64,000 nucleotides of DNA from RYN-230 sp963717125 (GTDB taxonomy: Bacteria > Actinomycetota > Actinomycetes > Streptosporangiales > Streptosporangiaceae), in the NCBI GenBank assembly GCA_963717125.1, contig CAVQVG010000017.1, positions 62,001 through 126,000 on the forward strand, read 5' to 3'. Below, piece after piece: positions 57,339 to 64,000 of the stretch. The position numbers were made by a program, and so were the translations under genes. The notes beneath the pieces were generated by a model. It was not told the DNA's origin. It searched no databases and saw only the letters and a program-made list of their open reading frames with translations. Every line of letters starts with the position of its first letter. Position 1 is the stretch's first letter.

Positions 57339-57695
57339 TCAGCGGCGGGCCAGCCGGCGTTCGCCGCCCGCGCCGGGCTGGTAGGCCAGCTCGTAGTGCT
57401 CGAAGACCATCGCCTCCTGGCTGACCGGCAGCTCCCCGTCGGTGCCGATCGACGGCGCGCTGCGCACCAGGCTCTTCGGATGGATGACCTTCAGGTAGCC
57501 GGGGCCCACGGTGGCCCCGGACAGCGGCACGAACACCAGCCGCCGCCGGGTCGGCAGGCCGACGGTGATGGTGGCGAACGCGGGCTCGTCAGTGCCGGTA
57601 TCGACGTAGACCGATTCCAGGGTGCCGACCTTGCGGCCGGCGTCGTCCACCACGTCGTGGCCGCGCCATTCCCGGATGTCCGCTGCCTCGAACAT
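57339..57695 (-). CDS. PRC-barrel domain protein
   Basis: 118 residues: IREWRGHDVVDDAGRKVGTLESVYVDTGTDEPAFATI, LVFVPLSGATVGPGYLKVIHPKSLVRSAPSI. This is a PRC barrel, a small beta domain that binds RNA or proteins in other families. The gene ends 21 bases before the small hydrophobic protein gene and may be co-transcribed. Role unknown. Confidence 0.9.
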   Translation of the reverse strand: MFEAADIREWRGHDVVDDAGRKVGTLESVYVDTGTDEPAFATITVGLPTRRRLVFVPLSGATVGPGYLKVIHPKSLVRSAPSIGTDGELPVSQEAMVFEHYELAYQPGAGGERRLARR

Positions 57696-57762
57696 GACTC
57701 CTCCGCTTGTCGGCTGGGCATGCTCTACCCAGCAGCGGTGAGCTCATCCGATCGGCATCGCG

Positions 57763-57996
57763 CTATATGTGCACGATGGGGCAGGTCAGTGTCCGGGTGA
57801 TGCCGGTGACCCCCTGGATCTGCGCGACCACGAGCCGCCCCAGGTCATCGACGTTGTTCGCCTCCGCCCGCACGATCACGTCGTATGGCCCGGTCACGTC
57901 CTCGGCCAGGGTCACCCCCTCGATGGCCCCGATGCGGCGGGCGACCTCGGCGGCCTTGCCCACTTCCGTCTGAACGAGGATGTACGCCTGAACCAT
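57763..57996 (-). CDS. Lrp/AsnC ligand-binding (RAM) domain protein
   Basis: 77 residues: MVQAYILVQTEVGKAAEVARRIGAIEGVTLAEDVTGPYDVIVRAEANNVDDLGRLVV. It is a stand-alone RAM domain without the HTH, a usual partner in actinobacteria near thiL/rpmB. It may bind amino acids and modulate a regulator. Divergent from thiL. Confidence 0.92.
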   Translation of the reverse strand: MVQAYILVQTEVGKAAEVARRIGAIEGVTLAEDVTGPYDVIVRAEANNVDDLGRLVVAQIQGVTGITRTLTCPIVHI

Positions 57997-58077
57997 GCGT
58001 CCCTCCCGGGGGCCTCATCGCCTGCGGCCGGAGTGGCAACGCTACCCTAAAGCAAAGACGGCAGTCGGGAGGGCCCC

Positions 58078-59037
58078 ATTACCGTCGCAGACCTGGGGGA
58101 ATTCGGCCTCATCGCGGCGCTGGCGGCCCGGCTGCCTCCCACCCCCGCCCTGCTCGTGGGCATCGGTGATGACGGGGCGGTGCTCCGCACCCCGGACGGG
58201 CGGGTGGTGGCCAGCACGGACCTTCTGGTCGAAGGCTGGCATTTCCGTCGCGACTGGTCGTCGGCCACCGAAATAGGCGGTAAGGCGGCCGCGCAGAATC
58301 TCGCGGATATCGCGGCCATGGGCGCGGTGCCGACCGCGCTGCTGATCGGCCTGGCCACGCCGGGTGACCTGCCGGTGGCCTGGGCCGAGGAACTGGCCGC
58401 CGGGCTGGCCCAGGAATGCTCCCGGGTGGGCGCGAGCGTGGCCGGGGGCGACATCTCCGCCGGGCCGGTGGTGATGCTGGCGGTCACCGCCCTGGGTGAC
58501 CTCGCGGGCCAGCCGCCGGTCACCCGCTCCGGCGCCCGGCCCGGGGACGTGCTGGCGGTGGCCGGCCCGCTGGGGCACTCCGCGGCCGGGCTGGCGCTGT
58601 TGCGGGCCGGCCTGGACCAGCCCGCCAGCCTGCTGGCGGCGCACCGCTGGCCGCATCCGGACTATGCCGCCGGACCCGAGGCGGCCCGGCTGGGCGCCAC
58701 CTCGATGATCGATGTGAGCGACGGGCTGGTCCAGGACGTGGGACACCTGGCCGAGCAGAGCGGCGTGCGCATTGACCTGGAATCGAGGCTTTTGCCGCAC
58801 GATGCCAAGCTCCGGGAAGCGGCCAGCTCCGTCGGTGCGCAGGACTCGCTTGACTGGATTCTCACCGGCGGGGAGGATCATGCTCTGGCCGCAACTTTCC
58901 CGCCGGGAGCAAGCCTGCCCGGGCGCTGGACGGTCGTGGGGCGGGTCGGTGACGGCCAGGGCGTCTGGGTGGATTCACGGCGATTCGAGAGGGCGTCCGG
59001 ATGGGCTCATTTTCGCGGATCGAGCACCCCTCACTGA
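58078..59037 (+). CDS. thiL: Thiamine-monophosphate kinase with apparent ATT start
   Basis: 319 residues if translation begins at ATT (58078). The conserved N terminus (TVADLGEFGLIAALAARLPPTPALLVGIGDDGAV) extends to this codon; an in-frame TAA lies at 58048-58050, and no ATG, GTG or TTG occurs before 58156. GGGAGGG is just upstream of ATT. Other motifs: STDLLVEGWHFRRDWSSATEIGGKAAAQNLADIAAMGAVPTALL, GGDISAGP, SMIDVSDGLVQDVGHL, LTGGEDHALAATFP. It phosphorylates TMP to thiamine pyrophosphate. A start at 58156 would drop the essential first strands, so ATT or a miscalled ATG is more likely. Confidence 0.92.
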   Translation: MTVADLGEFGLIAALAARLPPTPALLVGIGDDGAVLRTPDGRVVASTDLLVEGWHFRRDWSSATEIGGKAAAQNLADIAAMGAVPTALLIGLATPGDLPVAWAEELAAGLAQECSRVGASVAGGDISAGPVVMLAVTALGDLAGQPPVTRSGARPGDVLAVAGPLGHSAAGLALLRAGLDQPASLLAAHRWPHPDYAAGPEAARLGATSMIDVSDGLVQDVGHLAEQSGVRIDLESRLLPHDAKLREAASSVGAQDSLDWILTGGEDHALAATFPPGASLPGRWTVVGRVGDGQGVWVDSRRFERASGWAHFRGSSTPH

Positions 59038-59106
59038 GCGTGTTCGGTAAATTACAGCTTTGTCACTATAGTTAGCCCGCCCCGTCCTTAGGTATAAACC
59101 CCCCAA

Positions 59107-59943
59107 ATGCGATCACCGGGCAAGAGAGCAGCACCCCGCCACCGGGCGCCGTCCAGCGCGGCCGAGGACGGGGCGGCCCGCTCTGGCGGATGGCGGGCGC
59201 TGGCCAGCGCCTGGCGCCCGCGCCGGGACAGCGGCGGCGCGCGGCGGGCCCGGCGGACCGAGCACCGGCTCGGCCCGGCCATCCGCCGCCTGCTGGTCAC
59301 CCCGACGTTCGCGGCTGGCCTGGGCGTGCTGGTGGCGGCGGGCCTGGCCGCCAACATGCAGCGGACGGTGCTGCACTTCAGCTCCCCGGTCCCGGGCGAT
59401 CAATGCTCGGCCGGGGTATGCGCGACCGAGGAGCCGAACACTGGCACGCTCGCCTCGGCCCGCCCCGGCGTGCACATCTCGCCGACCTCGCCCGCCACCG
59501 GGTCCAGCTCGAGCGGCCAGCACGCGGCGGCCCGGCGCGGCGGCGGCCCGGCCCGGCCGTCCGGTCCGGGCGCCCGCGTGACGGTCACCTACCAGGTGAT
59601 CCATGAGTGGCCGGGCGGCTTCATCGACCAGATCAGCATCACCGGGCTGGATACCACGCGCAGCAACTGGAGCCTGGCGTTCGGCTACCCCGGCGCCCGG
59701 GTGACCAATGTGCAGGGCGCGCAGTGGCAGGCCACCAGCCCGGATGCGGGGGTCGCCGAGGGTTACGCCGAGCCGGACGCCGGCGGTCCCGGCGGGCCGG
59801 GTGGGTATGGCGGCGGCCAGCACGGCTCGCGGAGCTCTTCGTGGGTGGAGTTCACCGTGGTCCTGGACGGCCCGCCGATGGCCCCGGTGGGCTGCGACTT
59901 CGACGGTGCCGCCTGCACCTTCAGCACGCCCAGCCCGCCCTGA
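59107..59943 (+). CDS. Membrane-anchored protein with CBM2-like domain
   Basis: 278 residues. A basic N-terminal stretch of about 58 residues precedes one helix (LLVTPTFAAGLGVLVAAGLAANM, about 61-83). A Ser/Pro/Gly linker follows, then a domain VTVTYQVIHEWPGGFIDQISITGLDTTRSNWSLAFGYPGARVTNVQGAQW and WVEFTVVLDG, resembling CBM2 (compare QWTGGFVAQVNI in the secreted GH30). Two Cys at the end may pair. A TATAAA box at 59093-59098 puts +1 close to the ATG and there is no RBS, so it is likely leaderless. It displays a polysaccharide-binding domain outside the cell; role unknown. Confidence 0.75.
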   Translation: MRSPGKRAAPRHRAPSSAAEDGAARSGGWRALASAWRPRRDSGGARRARRTEHRLGPAIRRLLVTPTFAAGLGVLVAAGLAANMQRTVLHFSSPVPGDQCSAGVCATEEPNTGTLASARPGVHISPTSPATGSSSSGQHAAARRGGGPARPSGPGARVTVTYQVIHEWPGGFIDQISITGLDTTRSNWSLAFGYPGARVTNVQGAQWQATSPDAGVAEGYAEPDAGGPGGPGGYGGGQHGSRSSSWVEFTVVLDGPPMAPVGCDFDGAACTFSTPSPP

Positions 59944-60018
59944 CGGCGGCCGCCAGCCCGCCCTGACGGCGGCAGCCCGGGACACCCCGCCAGGCCGACG
60001 GGGCGGGACGTGGCTGGG

Positions 60019-60204
60019 TCAGCGGGTGACTTTGCCGGCCTTGATGCAGGACGTGCAGACCCGGATCCGCCGGCTGTTGCCGCCCGCGGTGGTGCGCCGG
60101 ATCTGGATGTTGGGGTTGAAGCGCCGTGGAGTCCGGCGGTGGGAGAAGGAGACGTTGTTGCCGAATCCCGGCCCCTTGCCGCAGATCTCGCAGACAGAAG
60201 ACAC
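60019..60204 (-). CDS. rpmB: 50S ribosomal protein L28
   Basis: 61 residues: VCEICGKGPGFGNNVSFSHRRTPRRFNPNIQ and VCTSCIKAGKV. Four Cys (two CxxC pairs) form the zinc ribbon of the zinc-containing paralogue class. Between thiL and recG, as in most actinobacteria; transcribed in the opposite direction. Confidence 0.96.
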   Translation of the reverse strand: MSSVCEICGKGPGFGNNVSFSHRRTPRRFNPNIQIRRTTAGGNSRRIRVCTSCIKAGKVTR

Positions 60205-60401
60205 GGGATGCTCCCTTGCATGAAGGCGGTTGCGCTAGCCGATGCGCCCTGACTAGGGGCGGACACCACTCAGCCACGCCCAGGGCAGCCCGCACACACT
60301 ATCCGACCGGCGCCGCGTAACGCGAATTGTTGTCAACGGCAGCGTCCGTAACCCGCGTGGCCGGGTGGTTACGTCGTACCAGCCGCCTATCCTGTGAGGC
60401 C

Positions 60402-62666
60402 ATGGCAAGGCTTGACGACCGGATCGACCGGGTGTTCGATCCCCGCACGGCCAAGATCCTGGCCAGCTCGCTGGACGTGCATACGGCCGGGGAGCTGCTC
60501 CGGCACTACCCGCGCCGGTATGAGCAGCGCGGCGAGCTGACCGACCTGGCCGATCTGCGCGACGGTGAGCACGTCACCGTGCTCGCGCAGATCAAGGCGG
60601 TCACCACCCGGCCGATGCGCAACCGGCGCGGCAAGCTGACCGAGGTCACCGTCACCGACGGCCGGGGGACTCTGACGCTGGCCTTCTTCCGCCAGCCGTG
60701 GCGGGAGAAGGAGCTCAAGCCGGGCCTGCACGGCCTGTTCGCCGGCCAGGTGTCCAGCTACGGCCGCAAGCGGCAGCTGATCCACCCCGACTGCGAGCTG
60801 CTCGGCGAGGCTGACCCCGGGACCGAGCTGGCCGCGGAGCACGCCGCCGAGATCATCCCGGTCTACCCGGCCACCAGCCAGCTGGCCTCCTGGAAGATCG
60901 CCAAGGCGATCCGCACCGTTCTGGACACGCTGGACATCGCGGACGACCCGCTGCCCGCCGCGGTGCGCGACCGGTACGGCCTGCTCAACCAGGTGGCCGC
61001 GCTGCACGGCATCCACCGCCCGCTCGAGTTCGCCGACATCGACCGGGCCAAGCTGCGGCTGAAGTGGGACGAGGCGTTCGTGCTGCAGGCCGTGCTGGCC
61101 CAGCGGCGGCGGGCCGAGGACGCGCTGCCCGCCACTGCGCGCATCCCGCGCCGCGGCGGGCTGCTCGAGGCGTTCGACGCCCAGCTCCCGTTCCAGCTGA
61201 CCGGCGGGCAGCGCGCCGCGGGCGAGGAGATCATGACCGCGCTGTGCCGGGAGCACCCGATGCACCGGCTGCTGCAGGGCGAGGTCGGCTCGGGCAAGAC
61301 GCTGGTCGCGGTGCGCGCCATGCTCCAGGTCGTGGACGACGGCGGCCAGGCCGTCTTGCTCGCGCCCACCGAGGTGCTGGCCCAGCAGCACTACCGGTCG
61401 CTGACCGAGCTGCTCGGCCCGCTCGGCCGGGCCGGTGAGCTGGACGGCGCTGTGCTTGACAATCCAGCCCAGGCCACCCGGGTGGCGCTACTCACCGGCT
61501 CGCAGGGGGCCAAGGCCCGCCGGGCCGCGCTGGACGACGTGGCCTCCGGCGCGGCCGGCATCGTGATCGGCACGCACACCCTGCTCTACCACCGGGCCCG
61601 GCCGGACGACCAGGTGGTGTTCAAGGAGCTGGGCCTGGTGGTGATCGACGAGCAGCACCGGTTCGGCGTGCAGCAGCGCGACGCGCTGCGCGAGAAGGCC
61701 CGCGGCAGCCGCCCGCACGTGCTGGTCATGACGGCCACCCCGATCCCCCGGACGGTGGCCATGACCGTCTACGGCGACCTGGACGTGTGCACGCTGAGCG
61801 AGCTGCCGGCCGGCCGCACGCCGATCACCAGCCACGTGGTGCCGGCCGCGGAGAAGCCGCGCTTCCTGGAGCGCACCTGGGAGCGGCTCCGCGAGGAAGT
61901 GGACGGCGGCGGCCAGGCTTACGTCGTGTGCCCCCGCATCGGCCTGGACGACGCGCCTGCCCCAGTTGACCCAACGATCTTGCCCGGCGAGCCAGACCCT
62001 GCCGACCCGGACGATGCGGCCGGCGAATACGAACCGGACGACGCCGCAGGACGGCCACCCCGTGCCGTGCTCGAGATGGCCGCGGAACTCGAGTCCGGGC
62101 CGCTGGCCGGGCTGGCCTTGCGGGTGCTGCACGGCCGGCTCCCCGCGGACGAGAAGGACGACTGCATGCGCGGCTTCGCGCACGGGCAGGTGGACGTGCT
62201 GGTGGCGACCACCGTGGTCGAGGTCGGTGTGGACGTGCCGAACGCCACCATCATGGTCATCCTGGACGCCGACCGGTTCGGCGTGTCCCAGCTGCACCAG
62301 CTGCGCGGCCGGGTCGGCCGCGGCGCCAAGCCGGGACTGTGCCTGCTGGTGACCGACGCGCCGGCGGGCGGCCCGGCCCGGGACCGGCTGGACGCGGTGG
62401 CCAGCACGCTGGACGGCTTCCAGCTCTCCCGGCTCGACCTGGAGCAGCGCCGCGAGGGCAATGTGCTGGGCGCCGCCCAGGCGGGCCGCAAGTCCAGCCT
62501 GAAGATGCTCACCCTGCTGGCCGACGAGGAGCTGATCGGCCAGGCCCGGCAGGAGGCCACCGCGCTGGTCGACGCCGACCCGGCGCTGGCCAGCCACCCG
62601 GCCCTGGCCGCCGCGATCAGCGCCCTGCTCGACGAGGAACAAGCCGAGTTTCTCGAGAAGGCATGA
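60402..62666 (+). CDS. recG: ATP-dependent DNA helicase RecG
   Basis: 754 residues from the ATG at 60402; 25 upstream codons in frame lack an RBS. Wedge/OB domain at about 50-150; helicase motifs: Q motif PFQLTGGQRAA, Walker A GEVGSGKT (about 295), DEQH box (about 416), TATPIPRT, then RVLHGRLPADEKD, TTVVEVGVDVPNATIMVILDADRFGVSQLHQLRGRVGRG. An insert rich in Asp and Pro (about 520-575) lies between motifs IV and V. It unwinds branched DNA. The DAK2-domain gene usually found between rpmB and recG is absent here. Confidence 0.97.
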   Translation: MARLDDRIDRVFDPRTAKILASSLDVHTAGELLRHYPRRYEQRGELTDLADLRDGEHVTVLAQIKAVTTRPMRNRRGKLTEVTVTDGRGTLTLAFFRQPWREKELKPGLHGLFAGQVSSYGRKRQLIHPDCELLGEADPGTELAAEHAAEIIPVYPATSQLASWKIAKAIRTVLDTLDIADDPLPAAVRDRYGLLNQVAALHGIHRPLEFADIDRAKLRLKWDEAFVLQAVLAQRRRAEDALPATARIPRRGGLLEAFDAQLPFQLTGGQRAAGEEIMTALCREHPMHRLLQGEVGSGKTLVAVRAMLQVVDDGGQAVLLAPTEVLAQQHYRSLTELLGPLGRAGELDGAVLDNPAQATRVALLTGSQGAKARRAALDDVASGAAGIVIGTHTLLYHRARPDDQVVFKELGLVVIDEQHRFGVQQRDALREKARGSRPHVLVMTATPIPRTVAMTVYGDLDVCTLSELPAGRTPITSHVVPAAEKPRFLERTWERLREEVDGGGQAYVVCPRIGLDDAPAPVDPTILPGEPDPADPDDAAGEYEPDDAAGRPPRAVLEMAAELESGPLAGLALRVLHGRLPADEKDDCMRGFAHGQVDVLVATTVVEVGVDVPNATIMVILDADRFGVSQLHQLRGRVGRGAKPGLCLLVTDAPAGGPARDRLDAVASTLDGFQLSRLDLEQRREGNVLGAAQAGRKSSLKMLTLLADEELIGQARQEATALVDADPALASHPALAAAISALLDEEQAEFLEKA

Positions 62667-62675
62667 TGACTCTGC

Positions 62676-62780
62676 TTGCTTTGCGCCTCCGGGGGCGCTT
62701 TACCCGCCGCCTTCCCTCGTCGCTCAGTCGCTTCGCTCCCTCGCTCCTCAGTCCAGTCGGCGGCGCGCCCCCTTCGGCGC
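62676..62780 (+). repeat. Interspersed GC-rich repeat, copy B
   Basis: Same ends as copy A at 39831-39909 but in opposite orientation, with a longer, T-C-rich middle. TTGCTTTGCGCCTCCGGGGG begins it, and 62751-62780 is the 30-base exact match. A degenerate third end (about 62818-62845) follows, so the gap to rsmD may hold a nested or duplicated copy. It lies 9 bases after the recG stop. Confidence 0.8.
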
Positions 62781-62844
62781 GGCTCCTTCCCCTCCTCGCT
62801 CGTTCCTCGCTCGTCGGTCCAGTCGGAAACCCCTTTGGCGCGTC

Positions 62845-63432
62845 ATGACCAGGGTGATTGGCGGGGTGGCGGGTGGCCGCAGGCTCGGCGTGCCGGCGGG
62901 GCGGGGCACCCGGCCCACCAGCGACCGCGCCAGGGAGGGCCTGTTCGGCACCGTGCTGGCGTTGTGTGGCTCAATGGATGGGCTGCGGGTGCTCGACCTG
63001 TACGCGGGCTCGGGGGCGGTGGGGCTCGAGGCCTTGTCGCGTGGCGCGGGGCACGTGCTGTTCGTCGAGGCCGACTCGCGGGCGGCCCGGGTGATCCGGG
63101 ACAACATCGACGCGGTCGGCCTGCCCGGCGGCGAGCTGGTCACCGACCGGGTGGACCGGGTCCTCGGCCGCGGCCCGGGCGAAGGCCGGTATGACCTGGT
63201 CGTGGCCGATCCGCCGTACGCCCTGCCGGGCGCGGAGGTGACCGGGATGCTGGCCGCGCTGGCCGGCCGCGGCTGGCTGGCCCCCGGCGCGGTGGTCGCG
63301 GTGGAGCGGGACACCCGGTCCGGGGCGGTCGGCTGGCCGGCCGGGTACACCCCAGACCGGTCCCGCCGCTATGGCGATACCACGTTCTGGTACGGTCTCG
63401 CCGCAGGTGCCCAGCCGGCTGCCGGGCCGTGA
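62845..63432 (+). CDS. rsmD: 16S rRNA (guanine(966)-N2)-methyltransferase
   Basis: 195 residues: TRVIGGVAGGRRLGVPAGRGTRPTSDRAREGLFGTV, SAM motif VLDLYAGSGAVGLEALSRGAGHVLFVE, catalytic DPPYALPG, VAVERDTRSG. It methylates 16S rRNA. It precedes coaD, the conserved order. Confidence 0.96.
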   Translation: MTRVIGGVAGGRRLGVPAGRGTRPTSDRAREGLFGTVLALCGSMDGLRVLDLYAGSGAVGLEALSRGAGHVLFVEADSRAARVIRDNIDAVGLPGGELVTDRVDRVLGRGPGEGRYDLVVADPPYALPGAEVTGMLAALAGRGWLAPGAVVAVERDTRSGAVGWPAGYTPDRSRRYGDTTFWYGLAAGAQPAAGP

Positions 63433-63470
63433 CTGGGCAGCGCAGATGTCCTCAGAAAGGACGTGACCGC

Positions 63471-63950
63471 GTGCACCGTGTCGCGTGTCCAGGCTCGTTC
63501 GACCCGGTGACCAACGGGCACCTTGACATCATCGGGCGGGCCGCCCGGCTGCACGACGAGGTGATCGTCGTGGTCGGGGCCAACCTGGCCAAGGAAGGCC
63601 TGTTCACCGTGGACGAGCGGGTGGAGATGCTCCGCGAGGTGACCGCCGACATGAAGAACGTCGAGGTCGGCACGTTCCGCGGGCTGCTGGTGGACTACTG
63701 CAAGGCGAACGACGTGACGGCCATCGTGAAGGGCCTGCGCGCGGTCAGCGATTTCGAGTACGAGATGCAGATGGCCCAGATGAACTACCGTCTCGCCGAG
63801 GTCGAGACGCTGTTCATCGCGGCCAACCCGGTGTACAGCTTCCTGCGCTCCAGCCTGGTCAAGGAGATCTGCCAGTACGGCGGGGACGTGACGTCACTGG
63901 TCCCCGGCCCGGTGCTGGAGCGGCTCAAGACCCGGCTGGCGGCCAGCTGA
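63471..63950 (+). CDS. coaD: Phosphopantetheine adenylyltransferase
   Basis: 159 residues from a GTG at 63471 (AGAAAGGACGTGACCGC upstream). HxGH-type site ACPGSFDPVTNGHLDIIGRA with His17, VGTFRGLLVDYCKANDVTAIVKGLRAVSDFEYE, and FLRSSLVKEICQYGGDV. It makes dephospho-CoA in coenzyme A synthesis. Confidence 0.97.
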   Translation: MHRVACPGSFDPVTNGHLDIIGRAARLHDEVIVVVGANLAKEGLFTVDERVEMLREVTADMKNVEVGTFRGLLVDYCKANDVTAIVKGLRAVSDFEYEMQMAQMNYRLAEVETLFIAANPVYSFLRSSLVKEICQYGGDVTSLVPGPVLERLKTRLAAS

Positions 63951-63955
63951 GCCAC

Positions 63956-63981
63956 GCCGCCCGGCCCGCGGGCCGGGCGGC
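63956..63981 (+). terminator. GC-rich hairpin after coaD
   Basis: GCCGCCCGGCCC (63956-63967) pairs with GGGCCGGGCGGC (63970-63981), seven bases after the stop. Only two loop bases remain if fully paired, so the actual loop is larger. Confidence 0.65.
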
Positions 63982-64000
63982 TGAGCCACCCCGCCGGCCC

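Overview
The window is very GC-rich and gene-dense, with strong G/C bias at third codon positions. Its right half carries gene orders typical of Actinomycetia: an IclR-type regulator next to leuCD, then hup, ddl, gpsA, plsC and cofC, followed by thiL, rpmB, recG, rsmD and coaD. cofC implies coenzyme F420 synthesis. A WhiJ-type regulator set, DUF5996, DUF929, DUF397 and Rv1733c families, leaderless starts and DosR-like sites fit a soil or saprophytic actinomycete. I cannot name the genus from sequence alone.

Layout. 1-1.9 kb: the start of a DUF929 protein, a frameshifted gene remnant and a strong terminator. 1.9-6.7 kb: a GH63-like glycosidase coupled to the glycogen debranching enzyme GlgX. 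6.8-9.2 kb: an unrecognised, lower-GC protein split over two frames, with two membrane helices near its end. 9.3-17.8 kb: mixed genes, namely an FAD monooxygenase, DinB/DUF664, a small self-controlled HTH protein, a VOC protein, two 'secreted repeat' proteins, a PPOX-fold protein, a PAS histidine kinase and DUF5996. 17.8-28.2 kb is accessory: a VapBC-like toxin-antitoxin pair, a PadR-controlled ABC exporter whose ATPase gene is frameshifted, ArsR plus a broken AHSA1 gene, GNAT, a kinase-like phosphotransferase, and a DUF397/XRE-DUF5753/anti-sigma-like ATPase/XRE set.

28.7-39.8 kb is a plant-polysaccharide (probably xylan) utilisation island: a GH3 beta-xylosidase/glucosidase gene (frameshifted), two secreted GH30 enzymes (one with an Ig-like domain and a CBM2), a LacI regulator, and a sugar ABC importer (binding protein plus two permeases). 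The divergent LacI/binding-protein promoter at about 36.4 kb has a decayed second copy at about 31.2 kb. That copy keeps the operator and promoters but only stubs of the two genes, and now sits between the GH3 and GH30 genes. One LacI protein therefore probably controls enzymes and importer through twin operators.

39.8-44.3 kb: an Rv1733c-like membrane protein with a DosR-like box upstream, a universal stress protein, a possible small gene, and a three-gene operon (FAH hydrolase, SDR, aldo/keto reductase) that looks like part of non-phosphorylating L-fucose/L-rhamnose oxidation. 44.3-48.1 kb: a DUF574-type methyltransferase and a three-subunit proton-translocating transhydrogenase. 48.3-57.1 kb: leucine biosynthesis and its regulator, HU, cell-wall and phospholipid precursor genes, and cofC. 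57.1-64 kb: three small minus-strand genes, then thiL (apparent ATT start), a membrane-anchored CBM2-like protein, rpmB, recG, rsmD and coaD.

At least five genes are interrupted by single-base frameshifts in G/C runs. Some may be assembly errors and some true decay. I found no tRNA, rRNA, CRISPR array, complete insertion sequence or prophage.
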